Assembly (NCBI GenBank): GCA_035628995.1
Contig: DASPIR010000035.1
Location: 1-64,000 of the forward strand
Source of the DNA: Clostridia bacterium
Lineage (GTDB): Bacteria > Bacillota > Clostridia > Lutisporales > Lutisporaceae
DNA: 64,000 bases
Direction of reading: 5' to 3'
This document shows positions 6,361-18,300 of this stretch, one piece after another. Made by a program: the position numbers and the translations under genes. The notes below the pieces were generated by a model. The model was not told the origin of the DNA. It did no database searches and saw only the letters and a program-made list of their open reading frames with translations. The number at the start of each line of letters is the position of its first letter. The first letter of the stretch is position 1.

Positions 6361-8208
6361 ATGTTTAGGATAAGTAAAGGCCAAAGAGTTGTATTATCAG
6401 GAGCAATGATACTCATCTCCATAGTGCTCAACAAATTTGCAAGCTACCCGGGCATATCTGATGCCTTGATGATTGCAGCAGCTTTTGTCGCAGGGTATCC
6501 TACAGCTCTAAATGCAATAAGAGCTTTGAGGTACAAGATGCTTGGGATAGATGCCTTAGTTACCATTGCAGTGATAGGGGCCCTGTTTATTAGTGAGTAT
6601 TGGGAGGCTGCTGCAGTTACATTCTTGTTTATGCTTGGAAGTTATTTGGAGTCTAAGACCCTTGAGAAAACAAGGTCAGCAATAAAAGCACTATTGGATC
6701 TGGCACCAGATGTGGCAAGAGTTGTTAGAGCAGATGAGGAGATAGAGCTGTCACCGGATGAGGTAGTAAAAGGAGATATAGTAATTGTTCGCCCAGGAGA
6801 AAAGATACCTGTTGACGGGACAATAATAGAGGGCAGTGCATATGTCAATCAAGCGCCAATAACCGGGGAATCCATGCCGGTGAATAAAGAAAATGGAGAT
6901 GGAGTTTTCTCAGGAACGATTATAGAATCGGGGTATTTGAAGGTAAGGGCAGATAAGGTTGGCGAAGACACTACCTTTGCCAGGATTCAGCAAATGGTCG
7001 AGGAAGCACAGGATAAGAAGGCAGCAACCCAGAAATTCCTTGAAGTCTTCTCAAAGTATTATACACCGGCTATCATGGCACTTGCAGCAGTAATTTTTAT
7101 CATAACCAGGGATGTTGAGCTATCTTTGACCCTGTTGGTAATTGCATGCCCGGGAGCCCTTGTAATATCTACACCGGTTTCTATTGTTGCAGGTATAGGA
7201 AATGGAGCAAAGCATGGAGTTCTAATTAAAGGCGGAGAAATAATCGAAAAGCTTGGAACTATCAAGGTACTTGCATTTGACAAAACGGGCACGCTTACAG
7301 AAGGTAAGCCAAAGGTAACCAGTGTCAGAGCGTATGGAATAAGTGAAGAAGAACTATTGAGCTTGGCAGCAAGTGCAGAAATGTATTCGGAACATCCATT
7401 GGCACGGGCAATATCCCAAAAAGCCAGCGCAAATCCAGGAAATAATCTTATCATACCTGAGGAATCGCAAATAATCGCAGGACAAGGGCTGAAGGTAAAG
7501 CTGGACGGCAGAATCTTATTTATCGGAAATAGAAAGCTAATGGGTGAAAACGGGATAATAACCCCAAGTAATATAGAGGATTACTTAATGAATGAAGAAG
7601 CTGAGGGACAGACAGGAGTAATAGTAGGAGAACCTGGAAAGATTCTTGGTATAATTTCAATTGCCGATACTATAAGAAAAGATGCGGATAAGCTGGTAAA
7701 AAGGCTGAGAGCCTTAGGTATAAAAAGGATTGTAATGTTAACCGGAGATAACCGGAGAGCTGCTTCGGCTATCGCTAAAAAAGTCGGACTGGACGATTAT
7801 TATGCAGAGCTGCTTCCTGAAGATAAGGTTTCCATATTGAAGAAGCTGCAAGAGGACATTGGAGCGGCAGCAATGGTTGGGGATGGAATAAACGATGCTC
7901 CGGCATTGGCGACCGCAGACTTGGGCATTGCCATCGGGGGAGCGGGCACAGATGTCGCAATGGAGACAGCAGATGTAGTATTAATGTCAGAGGAGATAAG
8001 TAAGCTCTCCTATGCTATTGGATTGAGCAGGGCTACTGTAAAAAATATGAAACAAAACATATACTTTGCTATAATAGTAGTAGGATTGTTGTTAACAGGG
8101 GTATTAGCCAAAGCCGTATTTCTCTCCTTTGGAATGCTGGTACATGAGCTCAGTGTGCTGATTGTAATAGTAAATGCTATCAGACTGTTAAAGTATAGGG
8201 AGAAATAA
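6361..8208 (+). CDS. P1B-type heavy-metal-translocating ATPase with a CPG membrane motif
   Basis: A 615-residue P-type ATPase. In order: transmembrane pairs at about residues 10-105, the actuator loop (TGES motif at about 175), the membrane motif CPG (in IACPGALVI, about 262-264), the phosphorylation site DKTGTLTEG (about 308), the HP motif (SEHPLARAI), and the hinge GDGINDAPALA (about 505). Overall it is closest to Zn/Cd/Pb exporters of the CadA/ZntA kind (ISTPVSIVAGIGNGAK-type stretch), but the second Cys of the usual CPC is Gly and there is no N-terminal HMA domain. It should export a metal across the cytoplasmic membrane. The ATG at 6361 follows AAAGGGAGAGG; the frame open from 6310 overlaps the chaperone and is not needed. 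Metal specificity is uncertain. Confidence 0.93.
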   Translation: MFRISKGQRVVLSGAMILISIVLNKFASYPGISDALMIAAAFVAGYPTALNAIRALRYKMLGIDALVTIAVIGALFISEYWEAAAVTFLFMLGSYLESKTLEKTRSAIKALLDLAPDVARVVRADEEIELSPDEVVKGDIVIVRPGEKIPVDGTIIEGSAYVNQAPITGESMPVNKENGDGVFSGTIIESGYLKVRADKVGEDTTFARIQQMVEEAQDKKAATQKFLEVFSKYYTPAIMALAAVIFIITRDVELSLTLLVIACPGALVISTPVSIVAGIGNGAKHGVLIKGGEIIEKLGTIKVLAFDKTGTLTEGKPKVTSVRAYGISEEELLSLAASAEMYSEHPLARAISQKASANPGNNLIIPEESQIIAGQGLKVKLDGRILFIGNRKLMGENGIITPSNIEDYLMNEEAEGQTGVIVGEPGKILGIISIADTIRKDADKLVKRLRALGIKRIVMLTGDNRRAASAIAKKVGLDDYYAELLPEDKVSILKKLQEDIGAAAMVGDGINDAPALATADLGIAIGGAGTDVAMETADVVLMSEEISKLSYAIGLSRATVKNMKQNIYFAIIVVGLLLTGVLAKAVFLSFGMLVHELSVLIVIVNAIRLLKYREK

Positions 8209-8210
8209 TA

Positions 8211-8537
8211 AAGAAGAACCCAAGCATTGCTGCTAAGATAATTGAAGAGCTAAGTAAAAGGCTTCAAAGCGCAGAAAACCTGATAGAATCATTAGGGCTG
8301 CAGGACGTAGAGCAGAGAGTGGCTGATAGTTTACTTAGAATGTCAGAGGGTAAGGATGAAATACAGTTGTCTATAAGCAAAAAAGATTTTGCAGCTCATA
8401 TCGGCATAAGCCAAGAGACCTTGAGCAGGAAGCTGTCCCAGCTTCAAGACATGGGTGTGATAAATCAAACAGGACATAAAAAAATCCTGATCTTAGATAG
8501 GGAAGTTTTAAAATCCATGGTGCCTGGCATGGAGTAG
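8211..8537 (+). pseudogene. Crp/Fnr family regulator lacking its sensor domain
   Basis: From just after the ATPase stop codon a frame runs without a normal start: NPSIAAKIIEELSKRLQ is the dimerisation C-helix and ISKKDFAAHIGISQETLSRK is the recognition helix-turn-helix of Crp/Fnr proteins. The N-terminal effector-binding beta-barrel (about 110-120 residues) is missing. The only in-frame GTG (8319) or ATG (8340) starts lack a ribosome binding site and would leave only the winged helix. It is therefore probably a 5'-truncated pseudogene, joined to the ATPase by a deletion. The intact ancestor may have acted at the Fnr-like box at 6031-6044. Confidence 0.8.
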
Positions 8538-8568
8538 CAGTAGTTGCTAACTCCAATGTCTGGCACTA

Positions 8569-8937
8569 TTATTTTGCCATCGCAAACATTGCTCCTGATA
8601 CAAAGGGGATCAGCCAAATCAACCATACAATAATGCTGAATTTGTGGAAATTTGTTTTCATGGATTCATAATTTTTGACTAATACAACTGTAGCCCATAT
8701 TGAATGGAAGAACATCAGTATTATTGCCAGCAAACCCGTTATCCCATGGAAGTCGAATTGAAACCCTCCCTTTGCTATCTCACTCATTATGGATGTTCCC
8801 ACGGTGTCGAATATAAAGCCCATCCAGAATACAAACAGATGCCATTTTTTTAAGGTACCTTGCCATTTTTCGCTCCATACCCCTATAGAGTAAAATGTAA
8901 GAGCTAAACACATAGAAACAATTGCATAAATGAGCAT
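8569..8937 (-). CDS. HsmA family (TIGR03987) membrane protein
   Basis: A 122-residue integral membrane protein with four hydrophobic segments (about residues 2-20, 32-50, 62-85 and 100-120). The pattern with GFIFDTVGTSIM, HGITGLLAIILMFFHSIWA and the closing WLIPFVSGA matches the HsmA/TIGR03987 family, whose biochemical role is unsettled. GGAGGG stands 6 nt before ATG. It converges on the Crp/Fnr remnant with about 30 bp between the ends. Confidence 0.82.
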   Translation of the reverse strand: MLIYAIVSMCLALTFYSIGVWSEKWQGTLKKWHLFVFWMGFIFDTVGTSIMSEIAKGGFQFDFHGITGLLAIILMFFHSIWATVVLVKNYESMKTNFHKFSIIVWLIWLIPFVSGAMFAMAK

Positions 8938-9337
8938 ATTGATCCCTCCAGCCTTCTTATAAGCTTTTCTATATTAATATTTTGCCTCGGAAATCTATTT
9001 TCAATGTAGCCGGGTGTATTATATGATTCTTGATAAATCATTCTCCCCCAAAAAGTTAATAGATATGAAAAATCTCAGCTTTTTTCATGAGCTGGATACT
9101 ACCTTGCAGCATCTAACCTACCTGTTTGCAGAGAACGCCAGAAATCTATCACATGGGTCAAAAAGCCTATGATGATTATAGGTCCATGTGCCCAAAATAA
9201 CACTAATATGTAAGAATATGGCGAAAATTATTTGTATATAAAAACCTTAATGGTATAATATGTAATTAAATGAATAATTATGTCAAAATGTAATAACATA
9301 GGCGAATATTAACATAAATAAAGGAGGAAATGAGGAA
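8938..9337. other. Gene-free 400-bp region before the RHS gene
   Basis: I see no convincing gene. A 35-codon open frame at about 9066-9173 has no ribosome binding site. A possible hairpin has CACATGG/CCATGTG arms at about 9150-9190. A plausible promoter for the RHS gene is TTGTAT, 16 bp, TATAAT near 9232-9259. It is followed by the ribosome binding site at 9321-9327. Confidence 0.4.
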
Positions 9338-12300
9338 TTGAAGAAAAAGAACACACTATATAAGTTAATCAGTTATCTGGTTATTTTTATCTTTACATTC
9401 CAATGCAGCATTGGTATTTATGCAGATAATATGTCGATGAATACCGGGGATAAAGGGAACTCCTCTATAAAAAAAGAGAAGAAAATACCAGAACTGGACG
9501 GAGCCAAAGTTAAGAAGCCTCATAAGATACCCAATGGACTGTTGAAAAAAGCTGACGCTTTTGAAAAATGGAAGAACAAAAAGGAGCTATTGGAAAACCG
9601 AACGGAGAATTCCAAAACCTATCTGAATGAGGACGGAACAAAGACCTCGGTCATATTCTTCCAGACAATCCATGTAAAGGATTCAGAAGGGAAATTTATT
9701 GAGATAGATAGCAGTCTTGTGGAAATAGCAGGCAAGGGTAATAAGTATGCCTATAAAAATAAAACAGGCCTGTTTGATGTTTACTTTACCGGGAAAGAAG
9801 GCAAACAAGCAAGCTATAAAGTGCAAAAAGGGAATATATCAATAGAAATAAGTCCAGAAGATGCAATAAATGGGGATATGATTGTCGAGGGCAGCCAGGT
9901 GTTCTACTCCACCAACAAAGTGGGCATAGGCTATCTATACACGGTACATGAACTTGGTGTTAAAGAGGACATCATAGTATCAAGCTACAGGGAAGACTTG
10001 GAATTCACATATGAAATGGATGTGAACGGTCCTGCAGAAGTGGTTGAGCAGGATGGGACAATACTGATAACCGACAAGAAAACCGGAGAAAACGTATTTG
10101 CACTGTCAGCTCCATATATGGAAGATGCCCAGGGAACCCTGTCTAACAGCATAGAATTAAGGCTTGAGCAAAATGGAGGCAGCTATAGCATCACTCTGAT
10201 ACCTGACGATCAATGGCTCAAGGATGCAGCAAGGGCATATCCTGTAAAGATCGATCCAAGTGCTACTATAGGAAGCAGTGAGATTTCAGATAACTTTGTA
10301 CAGCAAATAAAGCCAAGGTATTCACATAATCTTGAGGATATGATTTACGTAGGATATGATGACGGTATTAGGAGCACAAATTCACCTCAATTTGACAATT
10401 ATAAAGGCAAGACAAGAGGTTATATGGGATTTATATTGCCTCAGGAGATTACCGACGAGGTAAAAATACAATCGGCGGAGCTAAAACTATATAAATATAC
10501 ACATTGGTTGATTCCAAGAGATGAAGACAATTTAACCTATAGAAGCGCAAGACTGGGGGAAAGTGTAGAAAGGGAAGTTCAGCTATATAAAATACTACAG
10601 TATATTGATATTAATGGTGTTACTTACGAGACACAACCTGCTCCGGATGCTGATGAAGAGCCGGATGAATTTGATGAGTACTTTCAATATAAGACCTCAA
10701 CCACAATAAATCAAGAAACTAAATGGTACCAATGGGATATCAAGTCACTCATAGAAGACTGGACAAAAGAAGATAACTATGGCATCATGCTCAAGCTCGA
10801 GAATGAAAGCGAGCAGGCGGACTGCTTCTATTCAACGAACAATGATGACAATAAGCCTTGCGTTGAAATAATATATACAGATATGCCTGTTGAAGACCCT
10901 GTAGAACCAAGTTTAGGCGACCTGGAGCTTGTACTTGAAAGGAACGACATAATGGAAAATGGAGTGGCATATGCAAAAGGGACAGTGGAGTACGATGCAG
11001 GCTCTGATGAAGAAGATGAAGAGGATTCCGAGGATTCCGAGGATTCCGAGGGCTCTGAAGGAGAAGAAGAGGAAAAAACAAACAGGCTGACGATTGAATA
11101 CAAACTAATGCCTGACGGCGGTACAGGCGAGATAGTAGAAGAGAATTTCGACATATACAATTGGGAAACAGAGCATTTCAACCTGGATTTGGACAAAGCA
11201 TACTGGGTAGAGGCACATATAACGGTAGAAGAATGGGAAGAACCAGAGGAACCAGAAGAACCGTCACCTCCTGCAGACGGAGAGACCGAAGTTGACACCG
11301 GGGAAGAAGACTCCGAAGAGCCTGAGCCGGAAGGTGAGTATAAAATAATCGAGGAGAAGGACCTTGCCTCAAGGAAATTTGTAGTATGCGAAGTGCAGCC
11401 CGGTGATACCTTAAGAAGGCTGGCAAAGCATTACCTCGGGGATGGAAACAAATACAACGAAATATACCAGCTTAACAAACTGACAAATGAAGCCCTTACA
11501 GTAGGGCAGAAGCTGTTTGTATATACAGAGAAAGCACAGCCATATAACTACAAGCAGCCAAACAGTATTACACCAGAGATGGAGCTAAAGGATGAAGTAT
11601 CTGGGACAGAATATAAAAATGCAGAAGAAGCAGCACAATATGTAAATTCCAATACGGGAGCCTTTTCATATGCTCACGAGGACTTCTCCTTCCCGGTATA
11701 CAACATAAATGTGAGCTTTGTGAGGTCCCATGTCTCGACCCTTGAAAACAGGAAAAGTCCCTTCGGAGATAAATGGGATTACAGCTACAACAAGTATCTG
11801 TCCTTCTACAAAGATGGAACAATAGGCTACAGCAGGGGTGACGGGAGCAGGATATACTTCAGGAAAAGCGGCAGCACCTATGTCACAAATGCCGCAACTC
11901 ATGATATACTGACTGCTGCCGGAGAGTACTATGTGATAAAGACACCTGAGAACATACTCTATCGGTTTGGCAAGACAGGACTTCTTACAAATATAAACGA
12001 CAGAAACAATAATACAATAAAGGTACAGTATGATGACAATGATTGGCAGACTATTATTACAGACCCTGTAAACAGGCAGGTCAAGCTTGAATACCTAGAC
12101 AGCGGTTCTCCTTGGTGTGGAAATATCAGTTCTGTTACATTGCCGGATAATTCCAAGATAAGCTTCGTGTATGGGGCAGGCTCCAACAAGCTCGAAAAAT
12201 ACATAGATGCTGAGCAGTTCGGTACTGTCTATGGATATGATGACAAGATGAGGGTTAGGACTATTACCCCAGCCAGACAGTACACTATCATTACAAATGA

Positions 12301-15300
12301 ATATACTGATGATGGAAGAGTATTAGTACAGCAGGACGGAGAGAACAACTCTGTTTCCTTTGATTACGACCCCGGCATGACTACCTTTAAAGATGCAGAG
12401 CAAAACATATATACATATTACTACAACAGCAGGAAGTGGCTTACCAAGAAAGCATACCCCGGCTACAAGTATGAGAATTATGAGCACACTGGCAAGGGTG
12501 ATGTAAATAGATTCACTGACAGAATGAGAAATAATCATGTCTATGAATATAATGACCTGGGATATATAAAAAAGTATACCAGGCCTGATAACAATGCGAT
12601 GTTACTGACGTATAAAGAGGGGTATTTGCTCGAAACTGCACAGGATTTCGAAAGAAACATTACCGAATATCACTATGACTCAAACAACAATCTGGAGCAG
12701 AAAATACAGTACTATTATGAAGGCGGGATCAGAAAATCTGCAGTTACAGACTATGACTTCACGACTAAGGGACTTCTCGTATCCCAGAAGGATGCAGACA
12801 ATGTAACTGTTACAATAGACAACAGCAGCTATCCACAGGCACAGAAAATATCTTATGGCAGTAACGAATATGAGTATAACTATGACAGCATGGGAAGGAT
12901 CATTACCATAACCGATCCTAAACTTAACGTAACAAGGATAGCACATGACCGTAACGGAAGGGTAACCGCGGTGCAACATCCTGGAAGTCTTGACGTATAC
13001 AGGGCTGCATACTATGACTATGACGAAAACGGCAATCTTAAATGCGAAACAACCAGCAGGACACTTCCTGACGGCAGCGGCAGTCCGATAAAAATATATG
13101 ACTATGATGGAAATGACAGACTTAAGACAATCACAGATGTATATGGCTATACCATAACATACGATTATGACGGCAACGGAAACATAAAAACTGAAGAAGA
13201 TCAGGAAAACGGATTAACAAGCTATGATTATGACGAAATGGACAGGCTGACGGATATCACATACCCGGGGTATGATCAACCTACATACACTTATGGTTAT
13301 GATAACATTAACAACATAACACATGTTGAGGAAGCAGACGGAGACAGCACAGATTATGTTTACGACTACAGTATAAACAAGGTTAAAACAATAACAAGAA
13401 AAAATATTACCCAAACCCTTCAAGGCATGTATACATTTCAAACAGAAGGCAGCACGAACCAGCATAAAGTGAGCTTTGAGTATGACGAAATGGGAAACCT
13501 CACTAAAGAAATCGGCAATGACGTGAACACAAAGGATTATCTTTATGATGATTTGTATAGGGTAAAGAAGATAACAGAGCCGGGAAATAAAATAACAACA
13601 GTAGATTACTCAGACTCAGGAAGAATTAAAAAAATAAAGGACAGCAAAGACATAACCTTTATATATGACTATAACCCCATTGGACAGCTTGAGGAAACGG
13701 AGGAGAGATATATTGACCCCGTTACACAGCAATTGATAAGCACCAGTACTGGATATACATACGATGATAATGGGAACATAAAGACAATCGAGAATGGCGA
13801 AGGCAAAACAACGGTATATGACTACAATGAAATAAACAAAATATCAGAAGTAACAGACCCCATGTACAAAACCATATCCTATGAATATGACGAAGATGGA
13901 AATATGCGCGCTGTAACCGGCGGGGAGGATAACACTACATACATGGAGTATGATGGGTTGAACAGATTGTATACCACCAGCATACCTGAAGCTGACGACA
14001 CCAAATATACATACCTCTATGACGGCAGGGGTTTGATTAAACATTACATTGACCCTATGCAAAACATAACAGAATACAGATATGATACAACAGGCAGATT
14101 GGATGAGCTGGAAAAGGACATTTACGGCAGCGATGCACAGCTGGAGAAGTATGACTATTATCCTGACGGAACACTCCAGAAAATAACATACCCCGACAAC
14201 ATAACAAAAGAGTTCGGATATGATTTTATGGACAGGCCAGTATCCATAAAGGACAGGGCCGGTATGGTGCAGAGTATCTCATATACAGCAGCAGGCAAAC
14301 CGGAGGACATAATAAAAACAAAAGGCAGTACATTGGTAGACAAAGCGCATTATGAATATGACGGGTTCGGAAGAGTAGAATCACTTACCGATATAATGGG
14401 AAGAACAGAAGTGTATGATTATGATAGAATCGGTAATATCAGCGCAATTAAAGGCATAGACGGGAATACAACAGCATATAACTTTGACCCTAAGGGCAGG
14501 ATCAGACAGGTTATAGACCCTGAGAGCAAACTCACTGAAATAGAGTATAACAACGTGGATCAAATAATTTCAATGAAAAAAACCGGAAACAGAACCTACA
14601 GCTATCAATATGATGATTCCGGCAACCTGAAAACAATAACTGACCCACTTAATAACACAACAGAGTATCTGTACAATGACAACAATATGGTAAAGCAAAT
14701 AATAAATGCAAGGAATTACACCAAGAAATATGACTATAACGCACTGAACAAACTCAAAACAGTAACGGATGAAAGGGACAACACGACTGTCTATGACTAT
14801 TATCCGGGCGGCAGCTTGCAATCAGTTACCGATCCGAAAAATAATACAACAGCATATACGTATGACGGACAAAACAGGATAAAAACAATAGAAAATGCGT
14901 TGAATGAAACTACCGGCTATACTTATGACCCTATGGACAATATAAAGACAATGACGGATGAAAGGGGAGTAAGAACGGTCTACAGCTATACCCCCGACGG
15001 TAAGGAGTTGACTGTCAGTGATACACAGGGAAATACAACAATAAAGGCATATAACATAAAAGGTGAGCTGCAGAGGGTAACTGACCAGGAAGGAAGAATA
15101 ACAGCCTACCAATATGATGATGCCCACCGTATAAGGAAAGTAACCGAATCAGGCGGATATGCCAAGAATTATATATATGATTCCATTACAGGAGATATAG
15201 AGAGGATATACGACAACTCAGCAAAATCAACAACATATGTCTATGACAAAATGCACAGGCTGCTTACCGAAACTAATGAACAGCAGCATATCACATCATA

Positions 15301-18300
15301 TACCTATGATGATTTTGGCAACCTCAAAACAAAGCAAATTCCGGATGGAAATATCACAACATACGGCTATGACGAGCTAGACAGAATAACAAGCATACTT
15401 GCACCCGAATACAAGTTTACCGAGATAGGCTATGACGAGGTTGGAAACATAGACTACATGGTAAAGCCGGAGAATCAGCGATACGATTACACCTATGATG
15501 CAGCAAACAACCTTGCGAAAATACTGGATCCCCTTGGACAGGAAACAGAATACACCTATGACGCAAGCAATAACATAGCGACAATGCAGGACCCTTCAGG
15601 AAACCTATATACTTACAACTATGATGCCCTGAACAGACTTCAGAGCATAGCAGACCTTACAAATGGAGGGACAGGCTACCAGTATGACGAGTCGGGCAAC
15701 CTGAGCACCTTTACAGACGGGAATGGAAATACAACATTTTACGAATATGACAGCTCAAATAGGCTGATATCGGTAAAGGACCCTGAAGCCAACATAACAA
15801 AATATACATACTACAAAGACGGCAGGCTGGAAAGCATGACAGACGGCAGAGGTGACAGCAGCTATTACACCTATGATACCGCAGGAAATCTCTCAAGCTT
15901 TGAAAATCCACTGGGAGAAGTGAAAAAGTTTGAATATACCCTTTTAGGACAAATAAAGAAAATCACAAAGCCGGATGAAAAACAGATAAATTACAGATAT
16001 GACCAATACAACAGATTGAACAGCATACTATACCCGGGAGGAGATACTGTTTCCTACCAGTATGACGAGTTCAACAGAAAGACCGGAATGACAGATATAA
16101 ACGGAGTAAGCAATTACGAATATGACGGAATGGATAGGCTAACAACATACATAGACCCGGCAGACGAAGAAGTAAACTACGAATATGACGAAAAAGGAAG
16201 AAAGACAAAAATAGTATATCCCGATGGGAAAATAGTAAGCTATGACTATGATGAACATGACAGGCTGGTAACGGTAACCGACAGAGAGGGCAGAGAAACA
16301 ACCTACACCTATGACGAAGCAGGAAGAAGAAAAACCACAACATACCCCAACGGAATAACAACGACCCATGAATACGATCAGAAAAACAGAATAACAAAAA
16401 TAAGCAGCATAAGCAGCAGTGGAGGCACAGTAGAAAAAATCGAATACGAATATGACGGAGCAGGCAACAAGACAAAAGAAGAAATATGGAAAGAAGACAA
16501 GCATTACCTGAGGGCCTATGACTACTACAAGAACAACACAATAAAGAGCATGGAAGAAACAGGTGATAACAATGCAAAGTACAGCTATAGCTACGACGGA
16601 GCAGGAAACGTAACAGAAAAGACCATAATAGAAGACGGAAAAACAACTCAATATACATATACCTATGACGAATCAAACAGGATGACTAGACAAGCAGAGA
16701 ACGGAATAACCACACGCACATACAAATACGACCTGAACGGAAACAGGATACAAAGAATACTATCCGATGAAACAGACGGGGATACCGTAGAAGGAGTACC
16801 GGAGCAGGCGGCGGTAGAGCAAACAGCGGAGAATGCACTGCAGGCTGAAGAAGAGGCTGTAGTACCGGAGGAAGAAGCCTTAGAAAGCAGTACCGGAACA
16901 GCAAAAGGTAAAGGTAAGAGCAGTGGCAAGAAAGGCGGAGCAAAGACTGAAGCAACGGAAGAAACGAATGCCGAGAGTATGGTATTGGAAAACACCGGAG
17001 AAGAATCAGAGGCTGGTGCTGAAGAAGAACCTGCTGCCGGTGTTGAGGTAGCAGAAGAAGCCCTGCAGGAGGAAAGCACGGTACGGAAGACAGCGGACTA
17101 TTACTATTATGATGATGCGGACAGGCTGGTAGAGATAGTAGAGCACAGCGGAAAAGTATTCACCTACGGATATGACGGGGAAGGCAACAGGTTATGGAGG
17201 ACATACAGCCAGAGCACAGCAGTAAAACCCCCGGTACAAGAAGGGGAGCGTCTGCAGGTGCCACCCGGTAAGATCAAGGGTAATGATAAGGATAAAAACA
17301 ACGGCAAGAACGAGGATAGTGACAATGAAAAGGGGAATGGCAACGGAGAAAACGAAAAGTCTGAACCCGGATCTAAAGGCGGAAAGCTCGGATGGAAGGA
17401 TGGTACTAACGGTTTACTGTTTGCTGCTGCGGGCGATATAAGAATGAGCATTAGCATGCTCATTGCATATGACAAAGGCGGAGGCAAAGGTAACGGCAAG
17501 GGTGGCGATAATGATAAAGATAACGGCAACGGTGGTGGCAACAACGGCGACAAGGATAAAGACAACAGTAATGACGGTGATAAGATTAAAGGCAATGACA
17601 GTAAAGGCAACGGTAAGGACAAGATTAACGAACGAGGCAAAGGGAAGAACAAGGAACACATCAACAGGGGCAAGCATCTGGGCTGGTACAAGAGGTTGGA
17701 TCATCCCCAAAACCCCGGAGGAATAGACCTCAACAACCCGGAAGTATTCGAGGTAACCAACTACATAAACGATATATCCGTAGAGAACGAAGAGGTACTC
17801 ATGACAACGGATATTGACGGTAATTACAGAGGAGTATACACTTATGGTATAGAAAGAATAAGTGCAGAAGACCTTGTAAGCATAGAAGGACGACCCAACA
17901 ACCCTCTGTACTACCTGTACGATGCCATAGGCACCACAACCTCGATAACCAACATGAATGCAGGAATAATAGACAGCAACAGGTTTGCACCTTATGGAGA
18001 ACCCTTAGACCCTGTAGCAAAGAACTCGAGGCTGACAAACAGCCCCTTCGGATTTACAGGAGAGATGCATGACTTAGAGGGTGGATTGGTATACCTAAGG
18101 GCAAGGTATTATGAGCCGAAGACGATGCAATTTATCCAGCAGGACACGATGTTCGGGGACACTATGGAGCCTTTGACAAGGAATCTGTACATCTATGGTA
18201 ATGCTAATCCATTGACATATGTGGATCCAAGCGGGCACTGGGCTGTTGTTGATAGATGGACAAAGGATATTAACTACTACCGCCAAAATTGGGAAAGGTT

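Noticed and set aside
8319-8537. Independent 72-residue helix-turn-helix protein starting at GTG 8319
   Set aside because: There is no ribosome binding site at the GTG, and clear Crp/Fnr C-helix sequence continues upstream in the same frame, so it is part of a truncated larger gene.
9066-9173. 35-codon open frame before the RHS gene
   Set aside because: It has no ribosome binding site, no recognised homology and lies in an otherwise non-coding leader region.
11005-11070. Short tandem repeat (GAGGATTCC units) as a phase-variation site
   Set aside because: The unit is 9 bp, a multiple of three, so copy-number change would not shift the RHS frame. It only lengthens an acidic linker.
16071-17710. 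Long minus-strand open frames of up to 200 codons opposite the RHS repeats
   Set aside because: They are Cys/Leu/Phe-rich or Ser/Leu/Pro-rich mirror images of the biased codons of the repeat and low-complexity regions, with no ribosome binding sites.
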